From Ostreococcus mediterraneus (taxonomy: Eukaryota; Chlorophyta; Mamiellophyceae; Mamiellales; Bathycoccaceae): a stretch of DNA of 64,000 bases. A program made the translations under genes and the position numbers. This document shows, piece by piece, positions 55,927-64,000 of the stretch. The stretch spans positions 248,001-312,000 of the forward strand of contig WMKK01000001.1 of NCBI GenBank assembly GCA_012295225.1. Reading direction: 5' to 3'. How positions within the stretch are numbered: the first letter of the stretch is position 1; every line of letters begins with the position of its first letter. Below the pieces are notes generated by a model. That model saw only the letters and a list, made by a program, of their open reading frames with translations. It did no database searches and was not told where the DNA came from.

Positions 55927-57009
55927 ATGTTGACCTCGTCCTTCACCGGCGTTCGCGTCGCCTCCAAGCAAACCCAATCTTCGAAGAAGATTAACACCGA
56001 AATCTCCGCCCGACGCACCAAGGCGTCCGCGCCGGCCAAGAAGTCTGCGCTCAAGGTGCGCGATGCGTTGCGGCGTATCTTTCGCGCGCGCAGTTCGATG
56101 ATTATTGGCGCCGTGGGCGCGTCTCAAGGCGTCAAGGTGGCGATCTGGAGATACAGCGATGGACGATGTGGTCTGCGTTGCGCGTGTGATGCGGCGCGAG
56201 GCGCGAGGCGCGGCGGTGCGCGAGGAGGGTGAATGGAGCTCGCACGGGAATGGAGATACAGCTCGCGCGCGGATAAAGCGGACGGGCGCCGGCCGGCGAG
56301 GGTGATGTGTGTGTGTGTGTGTTGTTCTCGATGACTGACGTGTGCGTGTGGCGTGTTTGTATGCGTGAATGCGTAGGTGAACAAGTTCGGTTCGATTGCG
56401 CCGCCGGATTTGTACCCGGAATTCGGTACCTACCCGGGCGGCGGCGATTCGCCCATCGTTCCGTTTGGCGACGAAAAGAACGCCGAGCGTGAAATTATTC
56501 ACGGTCGCTGGGCGATGCTTGGTGTCACTGGTGCGTGGGCGGCCGAGAACGGTACTGGTATCCCGTGGTTCACGGCTGGTACGTTGTGCACCCCGGATGA
56601 CTGCACCGCCGTCGCGGATAAGTTCCCGGGCGCCGTCGCCCCGCTCGCGCCGGAAGGCTCTGGCTACCCGTCCTTCTGGGCGGTGCTCGCCATTGAGATC
56701 TTCCTCGTCGGTTCCGCGGAATCTTACCGCACCGGTATCTTCGAGAACCCGTTCCCGGAACTCACCCAAGGTGACGTCACTCCGGGTGGCCGCTTCGATC
56801 CGCTCGGCTTTGCCGAAGCCGGCGACCTCGAAGAGCTCAAGATTAAGGAATTGAAGCACTCCCGTTTGTCCATGTTCGCGTGGTTGGGCTGCATCTTCCA
56901 AGCGCTCGCCACCCAAGAAGGCCCGATCGCCAACTGGCAATCCCACGTTGCGGACCCGGTTCACTCCAACGTCCTCACCAACGCGGCCAAGGGTTTCGGC
57001 TTCTACTAA
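55927..57009 (+). CDS. Chlorophyll a/b-binding light-harvesting protein, probably Lhca type
   Basis: Exons 55927-56055 and 56377-57009 join in phase to 253 residues. Exon 1 encodes a 43-residue transit peptide (MLTSSFTGVRVASKQTQSSK and on). The mature part has LHC helix 1 (EREIIHGRWAMLGVTGAWAA), helix 2 (FWAVLAIEIFLVGSAESYRTG) and helix 3 (LEELKIKELKHSRLSMFAWL). The pigment-binding ExxHxR of helices 1 and 3 is intact, with His as the helix-3 ligand. The C-terminal HVADPVHSNVLTN resembles photosystem I Lhca proteins more than LHCII, CP26 or CP29; subtype is tentative. GTLCTPDDCTAVADKF between helices 1 and 2 is an unusual two-cysteine loop. Codon bias is strong. A CCA1-site-like doublet lies upstream. 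Confidence 0.9.
56056..56376 (+). other. Intron of the LHC gene
   Basis: A 321-base intron with donor AAG|GTGCGC and acceptor GCGTAG|GT. GACTGAC at 56333-56339 puts the branch A at 56338, 38 bases from the exon. It holds a (GT) run before the branch site, as in the GSIII intron, and separates the transit peptide from the mature protein. Confidence 0.88.
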
Positions 57010-57438
57010 GCGGCGTCGCTTGAATCTTTTCATTCGTCTCGATTTTTTCTTCACGCGAGGAGCGTCTTCGCGTCGGCGTAGCTCAAAGCTGGGGCGCATG
57101 TAAACGATACATCCATTAACAGTACTCAATCGCACATCGATATATTGTGTGTTGTGCACGCGCGAGCGTTCCGCAAAGCTCGTCTCGCGCGCTAGGCGAA
57201 CGCCGCGAACCCGCGTCCCGCGCCGACGTCGATACCCGCGAGCGTCGCGCCTAGCGAGCGTCACACTTGCCCACGCGTGTGCGGTGACCCCTACGCGCGC
57301 GCGTGCGTTCACATCCGCGCGCCTGTATAGTCGAAGCTCTGTAGGTTGCGCGCACGCGTTCCGCGCCCGTCGTAGTCGTCGTCGTCGTCGCGCGATCGCG
57401 GAAAACACGTCGAGCGACGCCGCGACGACGGTGCAATC
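57010..57438. other. Spacer between LHC and mS37
   Basis: 429 bases holding the LHC 3' end (TGTAA at 57099-57103) and the mS37 promoter. The rest is CG-rich with no RNA gene or frame that could be supported. Confidence 0.45.
57099..57103 (+). terminator. TGTAA poly(A) signal of the LHC gene
   Basis: TGTAA 90 bases past the stop. Confidence 0.45.
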
Positions 57439-57696
57439 ATGGCGAAAACCCCCAGCGAGCCCCGGCTCCGCGTGAACACATCGGCCGGTGGGCGTGGACG
57501 TAAACGCGACGTTGCGTGTTTGGAGGATATGTTTGCGCTGTTGACGTGCTACAAGTCGTTCAACTTTGATGAGGGGAAGTGCGCGAACGCGAGACGCGCG
57601 TTGGAGAGTTGCTTGGAGCTCAAGGCGCAGGCGCCGAAGAATCGAAATACGATTAATTATCATTTGAATCGTTTAGCGCGGTTGACGAAGAAGTGA
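57439..57696 (+). CDS. Mitoribosomal small-subunit protein mS37 (MRP10/CHCHD1)
   Basis: An 85-residue twin CX9C protein. The motifs are CLEDMFALLTC and CANARRALESC, which form two disulfides after import by the MIA40 pathway into mitochondria. The C-terminal NTINYHLNRLARL matches MRP10-type proteins. The basic start MAKTPSEPRLRVNTSAGGRG resembles other mS37 N-termini. Alternatives such as a respiratory-complex assembly factor are less likely because of the NYH block. Small genes like this are easily missed. It is convergent with FtsH. Confidence 0.83.
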   Translation: MAKTPSEPRLRVNTSAGGRGRKRDVACLEDMFALLTCYKSFNFDEGKCANARRALESCLELKAQAPKNRNTINYHLNRLARLTKK

Positions 57697-57859
57697 AGAG
57701 TGCGGCGTGTGTGTGTTCGTCGTCGGTAGTAGCGTGTACTAGATAGATTTGTTATTAGATAAGAAAAAAGTTTTGACAAAAGTTTTGACAAAGACGACGA
57801 CGTGGTTTTTAAATGAGAGCTCGTGACACGCGTTTGCGGAACGTGCCTTGGAAATGAAA

Positions 57860-57864
57860 TTACA
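57860..57864 (-). terminator. TGTAA poly(A) signal of FtsH
   Basis: TGTAA on the minus strand, about 64 bases past the FtsH stop. Confidence 0.45.
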
Positions 57865-57927
57865 TGTCGCTAGCACCGGCGACTATTTTCTCCTAAAGAA
57901 ATCATTGACTATAAACGGCGGTGTTGA

Positions 57928-60239
57928 TTAAACCATGGCGATTTCTCTCGGGATGTTTTCCTCCGGAATCTTGACGTATTGGGAGAGGATTTCGCGGAAG
58001 CGTTCGCCAGTCATGGTTTCGACTTCAAGGAGTTCCTCCGTGATGACGTCAATGACTTCACGGTTGTCTTTGATTTGCTTCACAGCAACTTCGTACGCTT
58101 CGTCAGCAATGCGCTTGGTGGCGACGTCAATGTCGTTGGCGAGCTTTTCAGACATGGAGTTCCGCGCCATCATGCGCATAATCATATCCCCACCAGACGC
58201 GCTGCCGTCATCCGTCGCCCAAGGACCGACGTCGGACATACCGAACGTGGTAACCATTTGCTTGGCCATCGACGCCACTTGGCTAAGATCGCTGCTCGCA
58301 CCCGTGGTGACTTCGGCTTCACCGAAGATCACTTCTTCCGCGGCGCGGCCGCCGAGGGCGCCGACGACGCGAGCGAAAATTTGTTGCTTGGAAATCAAAG
58401 ACGGGTCTTCACCCGGGATGAACCACGTCAAACCCTTAGCTTGGCCACGGGGGATCAAAGTGACCTTTTGCACCGGGTCGTGGCCCGGCGTTAAAGTACC
58501 GCAGATGGCGTGGCCAACTTCGTGGTACGCGACGAGGCTCTTCGCCTTGCCGTCGGACAAGCGCGTGCCCTCCATACCGGCGACGATGCGGTCGACAGAG
58601 TCATCGACTTCAGAAAGAGAAATGGCAGTCTTGCCACGGCGACCGCAGAGAATGGCCGCTTCGTTGAGCAAGTTGGACAAGTCCGCACCGGAGAAACCCG
58701 GGGTACGCTTGGCAATCATTTCGAGGTCGACTTCTTCTTCGAAACGCTTGTTCTTGGCGTGCACGCCCAAGATTTCAATGCGACCGGCGAGGTCCGGGAC
58801 ATCAACCATGACTTGGCGATCGAAACGGCCCGGACGGAGAAGCGCCGGATCGAGGATATCGGCACGATTCGTCGCCGCGATGACAATGACACCAGTGTTA
58901 CCTTCGAAACCATCCATTTCGGTGAGAAGCTGGTTCAACGTTTGCTCGCGCTCGTCGTTACCACCGCCGACACCGGTACCACGGGAGCGACCGACGGCGT
59001 CAATTTCATCAACAAAAATAATGCACGGGGCATTCTCCTTGGCCTTCTTGAACAAGTCACGCACACGGGAGGCACCGACACCGACGAACATTTCGACGAA
59101 TTCGGAACCCGAGATGGAGAAGAAGGGCACGCCAGCTTCGCCGGCGATAGCCTTGGCGAGCAACGTCTTACCCGTACCCGGCGGGCCAACCAAAAGGCAA
59201 CCCTTCGGAATCTTCGCGCCAACCGCGGTAAATCGTTCCGGGCGCTTCAAGAATTCAACAATTTCCATAAAGTCATTCTTGGCTTCATTGACGCCGGCGA
59301 CGTCGTCAAACGTCACGCCAGTGTTCGGTTCCATTTGGAACTTAGCCTTGGACTTGCCGAACGCCATGGGGTTGTTCGGGCCGCCCATACCACCCGGCAT
59401 GCCGCCACCACCACCTTGTTGGCGGCGGGTGAGCAAGAACAAGCCACCGACGAGGAGCAACGGGAACGCCAAGTTGCCGAGCAAGTTCAAGAAGACCTGC
59501 CCGTTATCCTCAGTGTTGTTGTGCGCCGCAAAGTCCACATTCTTCTCACGGAACTTCTTCAAGAGCTCAGAAGACGTGCCCGGAAGTTGCACGCGAACGC
59601 GTTGAATGCGGTTACCGAGTTCCGGAGACACCGCCTCAACGATCGCAATCGTACCATTCTCGTACAAGTCAACCTTCTTCACCCGACCCATATCCAAGTA
59701 CTCGAGAAAGCGCGAGTACGACATGCGGCTCGACGCGACGTCATCCGCAGCGTTCGCCTTCATGGCCAACCCCGGCATCATCGTCGCCGCAGCCATCAAC
59801 GCACCCTTCAACGCATCGCGTCGTCCAGAGTTCTCAATAGATTCCACGACTTGCCGCACTTCCGCTTGGTGCTCGGCGCCAAACTTGGCCGCGGCGCACA
59901 CGAGCGCGTCGCCTACGCGTGCGAAAAAACACCACCCAACGCGTCAGTACGCGAGACGCACACACACACCATCACACACCCGCACGCACGCACGCACGCG
60001 TCCGCTATACACCCGCACGCACGCCCCATCCCGCGCGCGAATCCATCGCCGCGCCCGCGCGCGCCCAAACCCGCGCGTGCCCTCGTCCGCGATCGCGTCG
60101 TCGTCCCCCATCCTTCTCTCCCCCATCACGCACCGATTCGCGTCGTCGACGACGCACCGCGCGCGGCACGCATCGTCGTCGTCATCTTGGTCGCTCGCGC
60201 CGCGATCGGCGCGCGCATCGCGGTCGACGTCGTCGACAT
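57928..60239 (-). CDS. FTSH: Thylakoid FtsH protease, FtsH2/8 (VAR2) type, two exons
   Basis: FtsH is the ATP-dependent zinc protease that removes damaged D1 from photosystem II. Exon 2 (57928-59912) opens without ATG, so a first exon was sought: 60134-60239 encodes [20 protein letters not shown] and on to TTRI, and the split codon G|GC joins in phase to [12 protein letters not shown]. Total 696 residues. Features are a stromal leader, then a hydrophobic lumen-type segment ([18 protein letters not shown]) and one membrane span ([20 protein letters not shown]). The AAA domain has [20 protein letters not shown] and [13 protein letters not shown], and the zinc site is HEVGH in [16 protein letters not shown]. 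The single span and close VAR2 likeness point to type B FtsH. Start in exon 1 probable. Confidence 0.93.
59913..60133 (-). other. Intron of the FtsH gene
   Basis: A 221-base minus-strand intron with donor TCG|GTGCGT and acceptor GCGTAG|GC. TACTGAC puts the branch A at 59944, 31 bases from the exon. The phase (1+2) fits both sides. It contains (CACG) repeats and cuts between transit peptide and mature region. Confidence 0.82.
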
Positions 60240-60604
60240 CGCGAGGCGAGGTGTGACGTCACGCGACCGCGAGGCGCGCGTGAGGGTGACGGGGGTGACG
60301 TCATCGATACCCCTTCCTTGTACTGTGTGCCCATACGATGTGTGCGTGGTATGGCGCGCACCGCGAGGCACCACGCCCGAGGGTCAGGGCCTCGAGTCAG
60401 CATGGGTCGACCGCGACGCACACCAGGGCGGGCGTCGACGTGGCATCGACGTCGCGCGGCGCGGAATCGACCGTCGCGCGCGCGACGTCGTCGTCGACGT
60501 CGCGGCGCGGGGCGTCGCGGCGTCGCGCGTGGGTGTTTTTTTGGCGCGCGCGCGCGTCGGTTGATGTTCCAAGTGTGCTCGTTCAATCGTCGTGCAATCG
60601 TCGT
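60240..60604. other. FtsH upstream spacer
   Basis: 365 bases holding the FtsH promoter and the 3' end of the GT71 gene. CGACGTCG-type runs dominate from 60400; no gene or clear site is seen. Confidence 0.4.
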
Positions 60605-62356
60605 TCAATCGTCGTCGTCGTCGTGGATGAGACCTGGATGGTCGGTGACGTACATGCCATCGAGCACGGGACGGGGGATGTGGATGTCGAGCGAGGACGC
60701 GTACCACGGCGCGGGCGAATGGCTCGCGTCGTCGTCGGCGACGTCGGCGGCGACGGCGAGGGCGTCGTCAAACACCCATCGTTCAAAGTCTGTGGTGTTT
60801 GATGCGGCGTTTAATGCGCTTGGGAGTGATTTCTTTAATCGCGTGCCGTATTGCCATCGCCGCACGTGCGTGCGCCAAGGAGCGGTGGTGCGATCGAAGC
60901 GGTTTATTTTGCCGACGTTGGCGTGGAGAAACATCGGCTCGCCGTCGTCAAAGCGTTGAAGCATGCTGTTTCCAAAGACGCGATGTTGCGTCGTGTACAC
61001 GCCGATGTGTTCTGGAAGTGTGCGCACGAGTCCATACGAGCACTCATGTGTGGCCTGTATAGCGCGCGGTAACAGTTCTTTGTCGCCCCAGCCCATGTAG
61101 TTGACCGTGAGCGGCACAAAAGCGTGCGCGTTGACGTTCATAAAGTGCGCGAGCATCAACGCCGGCCAAACTCGAGGCTTGTCGATAAACACCTGTCCGG
61201 TTTCATGCGTGCCGTTGTAATGGACACTCTCGTGCGCTAAATCTGGAAAGATGTCGAAAAGATCTGGCGCGGGGCTCGAGCGCCAAAAATCTTTAAACAG
61301 CACGGCGCCGTGCTCTCGCCACAAAGCGCTGTCGAACACCACCGATGGATCCCTGAGCGCAATGTTATCGGCATCCATGTACAACACCGACTCGAATTCG
61401 CTGTAAATCATGGCAATAAGTTTATATGCAAATCTTGAATGCCAACCGTGCGCTGAGAAAGGGGCGAATGATCGAGGCGTCGCGCCGAGACGTCCCAATT
61501 CGCGCACCTGACGACAGGTGGGGAATTCCCCTTTTGGAAACCAGATATCGACAGGAAGCGCACAGTCTGCGCGACGAATAGATAACAGTGCAATCCAATA
61601 CGTCGTGGCGTAGTTCAAACCAGATCCACCGACTATGACGATACCCCGACCGCGAAACGTGTGCGTCGGGTACGCCGGCGCCTTGTGCAGAAACTCTTGA
61701 ATAGCCACGCGGACTTGCGCAACATCGGCGGCACGCATGCGTTTGCCTTGATACACAAAATCATTCGTGATTGTTTTCCGAGAGTTCGGTACGCTAATTG
61801 TTCGTAAAGTCTTTCCAGTCGCCAGCATTGCGTGGTGAAAGACATCGACTATTTCACGCCGGTGCCCGCCGAATCGACGCTCATCTTTGGTGAAGCACTC
61901 GGTGCGGCGACGACGGAATAACCAACGCCTCGGTCTATGGCTAGAATTGTTTACTCCATTACTCAAATCAACTCGCGCTTTCGAGGCGTCTTTGTCGCAT
62001 TCAAGGTCGCAGTCGATTGGGAATTTGCCGCAGTGCCGATTCGCTACGACGACGGGACGTGCCGACGTAAACGCGCACACACAAAAGCCACTCTCCGGCG
62101 TGAACGATCGACTTGACTTGCGCGAAAGTGACATCATAGTACCATCGTATCCACGAATCGGTTTTGCAAATCCATGACAACCCACCGTTTCCACCCACAC
62201 ATTCGAGCGCGACGGGAGCAGGAGCACCTCCGTGGCGATGAAACACGCGCACACGAACACGAGTCGACGCCCAGTTGTGTTCGATGTTTTCTCCCTCGCG
62301 TACTGCCGATAACTGTTTTTGTCGCAAATGCGCTGCATCGCGCGCATCGCAGGCAC
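60605..62356 (-). CDS. GT71 (MNN1-like) glycosyltransferase, type II membrane protein
   Basis: A 583-residue protein. A hydrophobic segment near residue 30-48 (RLVFVCACFIATEVLLLP) after a short basic start is a Golgi signal anchor. The catalytic region starts ~215 (RGIVIVGGSGLNYATTYWIA) and carries LPVDIWFPKGEFPTCRQVRE, FAYKLIAMIYSEFESVLYMD and then ADNIALRDPSVVFDSALWRE with the DAD metal-binding motif (DADN), followed by AVLFKDFW. This pattern is that of the fungal MNN1 alpha-1,3-mannosyltransferases (GT71). The late part has ETGQVFIDKPRVWPALMLAH. The tail ends in five aspartates. Sugar and acceptor are inferred only. It starts 118 bases after the cathepsin stop on the same strand. Confidence 0.83.
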   Translation of the reverse strand: MPAMRAMQRICDKNSYRQYAREKTSNTTGRRLVFVCACFIATEVLLLPSRSNVWVETVGCHGFAKPIRGYDGTMMSLSRKSSRSFTPESGFCVCAFTSARPVVVANRHCGKFPIDCDLECDKDASKARVDLSNGVNNSSHRPRRWLFRRRRTECFTKDERRFGGHRREIVDVFHHAMLATGKTLRTISVPNSRKTITNDFVYQGKRMRAADVAQVRVAIQEFLHKAPAYPTHTFRGRGIVIVGGSGLNYATTYWIALLSIRRADCALPVDIWFPKGEFPTCRQVRELGRLGATPRSFAPFSAHGWHSRFAYKLIAMIYSEFESVLYMDADNIALRDPSVVFDSALWREHGAVLFKDFWRSSPAPDLFDIFPDLAHESVHYNGTHETGQVFIDKPRVWPALMLAHFMNVNAHAFVPLTVNYMGWGDKELLPRAIQATHECSYGLVRTLPEHIGVYTTQHRVFGNSMLQRFDDGEPMFLHANVGKINRFDRTTAPWRTHVRRWQYGTRLKKSLPSALNAASNTTDFERWVFDDALAVAADVADDDASHSPAPWYASSLDIHIPRPVLDGMYVTDHPGLIHDDDDD

Positions 62357-62474
62357 CGCACGCGATGAAATGAGGCGCGTAAAACGCTAGCGTTGGTCAA
62401 AGTGAATGAATAATGTGGATTTTTACAACGTGCGTCAAATGTGCGTCGTTCGAGTAGTACATGTTGGCAAGCGC

Positions 62475-63614
62475 TTAATTCTCCAAGTGAATTTGACCGT
62501 AGGGTTTGCCATGCGTCGAAGGATCGATGTATTCCTTCTTGTTGATACAGTTGCTACCGTCTTCATAGCACGCGTAGTTGATGTGCGTCCAGGTGCCTGG
62601 CGTCGCCCAAGCGACTTCGTCTTCGATACCGAGCGAGTTCACACCACGAATGATGCGGAAGAATCCCATCTCGCCCCAATATTGGCCCCAAGAGTTACGC
62701 ACGACCCAATACTTCGTCCCGTCGTCCGCCGTGCCCCAGCCGACGATGGAGACGATGTGATTGATTTCAAAGTCGGGCGTGTCAGTGTAAATGCCACCGA
62801 CGTACGCACGCAAGCCGTCGGCATCAATACCAGCGGATACGGGGCCACGAGCGTAAATTTCAGCCATGATGGCGTCTTCACCAGAAATCATGCCGTATTC
62901 TGCCACAGTGGCGTTCGGAAACGTGCTCAATGCGCTGCAGAATCCGCCGTATTCGGCAAAAGTGCTGCACGTACGGCACGTATTCATCGCCGTGCACGTG
63001 TAATCTCCACCCTTTGCGCAGTTGCCCTCGGTGGATTCCGCACTGCACGCCTCATACGGCAAGCACGTGTCAAACGGCACGAACCCTGTGTCGTGCACGA
63101 ACTGATACGCCCCGGTGTGGGATCCGCCGTGGCACGACCCCGCGATTTCGGTACCGCAATTCAAAATGTGCTGAATAGCCAAGTTCACGTCTTGTCCGCG
63201 ATGCTTCCCGCTGGCGATTTGAATTCGGTCCGCCAACGCGCTCATCGCTCCATGCGCCCAGCACGAACCGCAGTACTGCGGAATGTGCTGATTTAACGAC
63301 TTGGACAAAAAGTTGTGCCCGCCGACGTTGTTCCACACAAACGTCTTCGGTAACGCCTTCGCCTCCACGTACGTGTGCGCCAACGGCGAACGCACCATCG
63401 AACGCTTCGTGTGCCCGGGCATAATTTTATACTCGTTAAAGCGCTTGGGTGCGGGCGTGGTGTCCACAGACGCGCTCGCAGAGGTGGCGATGTCGAGTCC
63501 GAGTCCGAGCCCGCGCGACCCTTCGCGCGCGGGCGCGATGGACCGCGCGCCGACGCTCAGCGCGAGCGCGGCGATGATGGCAAGCAACAGTGCGAACGGG
63601 AATGATCGCTTCAT
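62475..63614 (-). CDS. Cathepsin X/Z-type papain-family cysteine protease
   Basis: A 379-residue secreted or vacuolar protease with a signal peptide (MKRSFPFALLLAIIAALALS). A short propeptide follows, then the mature enzyme from about LPKTFVWNNVGGHNFLSKSL. The HIP loop that marks cathepsin X (HIPQYCGSCWAHGAMSALAD) is present with the catalytic Cys; the catalytic His is in DFEINHIVSIVGWG and Asn in YWVVRNSWGQYWGEMG. Many paired cysteines lie between (GSCHGGSHTG, LPYEACSAE). Cathepsin X is a carboxypeptidase. The C-terminal ~60 residues after the protease domain contain an extra cysteine pair. Confidence 0.94.
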   Translation of the reverse strand: MKRSFPFALLLAIIAALALSVGARSIAPAREGSRGLGLGLDIATSASASVDTTPAPKRFNEYKIMPGHTKRSMVRSPLAHTYVEAKALPKTFVWNNVGGHNFLSKSLNQHIPQYCGSCWAHGAMSALADRIQIASGKHRGQDVNLAIQHILNCGTEIAGSCHGGSHTGAYQFVHDTGFVPFDTCLPYEACSAESTEGNCAKGGDYTCTAMNTCRTCSTFAEYGGFCSALSTFPNATVAEYGMISGEDAIMAEIYARGPVSAGIDADGLRAYVGGIYTDTPDFEINHIVSIVGWGTADDGTKYWVVRNSWGQYWGEMGFFRIIRGVNSLGIEDEVAWATPGTWTHINYACYEDGSNCINKKEYIDPSTHGKPYGQIHLEN

Positions 63615-63847
63615 GATTGTGCGACGCGTCCTGTGCGCGTGACGCGGCGACGCGGCGTGTTATGACGAGATCACGCGCGTGGTGCCGTGATGACGTGTCT
63701 CCAACTGAAATTTGAAACGTCTCGCGCGCGGTTCTCGGCTACGTCCTAATCGATGCTACGACTACAAAGCGCGACGCTATGTGAATGCTAACGCGCGCGC
63801 GCCGCTACGGCTATGCAATGAAGGCGAGTCGTGCGAGCGTCGACTCT

Positions 63848-64000
63848 TCAGTCCCACCAATACGACACGGAGAAGGACACGTCGAGCGCGCGCACGTGGT
63901 GCCACCATCCTGGTGGGATATACAACGTGTCTCCTGGGAATAGCGTGGCGTCGACGAAGGACGCTGAGGCAAAATCTGGGAATTCCTCGAGGTTTGGATG
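63848..64000 (-). CDS. JmjC (JMJD5/KDM8-like) oxygenase, C-terminal 50 residues
   Basis: Only the end is in the window; the rest continues to the right. The frame reads LFPGDTLYIPPGWWHHVRAL then DVSFSVSYWWD and a stop. LYIPPGWWHHV with SFSVSYWW is the conserved last strand of cupin_8/JmjC hydroxylases, where the His after WW is the third iron ligand. JMJD5/KDM8 is the closest form I recognise. Such 2-oxoglutarate oxygenases hydroxylate proteins or demethylate histones. Strong for the fold, moderate for the subfamily. Confidence 0.8.
   Translation of the reverse strand, partial: HPNLEEFPDFASASFVDATLFPGDTLYIPPGWWHHVRALDVSFSVSYWWD

Noticed and set aside
57060-57140. A possible tRNA-like stretch after the LHC gene
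   Set aside because: No cloverleaf with matching acceptor stem and T-loop could be drawn.
55882-57663. 593-codon minus-strand frame opposite the LHC and mS37 genes
   Set aside because: It overlaps two well-supported genes and an intron and is arginine-rich without any motif.
58510-60564. 684-codon plus-strand frame opposite FtsH
   Set aside because: It is a mirror frame caused by the strong codon bias of FtsH, with no domain and with composition typical of reversed GC-rich codons.

Overview
The window is nuclear DNA from a very small green alga of the Mamiellophyceae, most likely Ostreococcus. The signs are very dense genes on both strands, few and short introns, GC-rich spacers with long CG runs, arginine- and alanine-rich transit peptides, a chlorophyll a/b-binding protein, a plastid FtsH, a type III glutamine synthetase and a protein-only RNase P. 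The species call is inference from gene content and style. No tRNA, rRNA, CRISPR array, virus copy or autonomous transposon was recognised.

Layout, left to right. 1-4807: 5' two thirds of a TOR kinase gene (minus, runs off the left edge), head to head with the ribosome-assembly factor WDR12/YTM1. 7-26 kb: a type II membrane glycosyltransferase-like protein, a TPR-PB1 protein, an organellar SSB (OSB type), splicing factor PRP18, a PPR-SMR protein, a TFIIS-N/LW protein with a duplicated module, a MADS-box factor, a petal-death-protein-like lyase, a COMM-only protein, nucleoporin NUP54, PRORP and a lipid-kinase-like enzyme. 26-41 kb: a large secreted RCC1/GCC2-GCC3 protein, a membrane-tailed MsrB, a coiled-coil protein, a UMP-CMP kinase, a 1354-residue kinase plus KEN ribonuclease (IRE1/RNase L type) without a lumenal domain, and a membrane protein of unknown function. 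40.8-41.4 kb: an AT-rich element with 33-bp inverted ends and a 12-bp tandem repeat. 41.4-64 kb: glutamine synthetase III, EndoG, proteasome alpha4, an HtrA/Deg protease, an RDEL-ending ER protein, DEAD helicase DBP9, BDP1 of TFIIIB, an unknown proline-rich protein, RPT1, an LHC protein, mitoribosomal mS37, FtsH, a GT71-like glycosyltransferase, cathepsin X/Z and the end of a JmjC protein.

Six introns could be placed. All start GT[A/G]CG[T/C]; five carry CTGAC 25-38 nt before the acceptor and the sixth carries CTAAC. Most genes have a single exon. Many neighbours are head to head over 50-600 bp, so shared promoters are likely. Growth control and ribosome assembly (TOR, WDR12), protein turnover (alpha4, RPT1, FtsH, HtrA, cathepsin) and RNA metabolism (PRP18, PRORP, PPR-SMR, DBP9, BDP1) are well represented, but there is no true operon-like system. 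The most unusual protein is the soluble IRE1-like kinase-ribonuclease at 35.4-39.5 kb.
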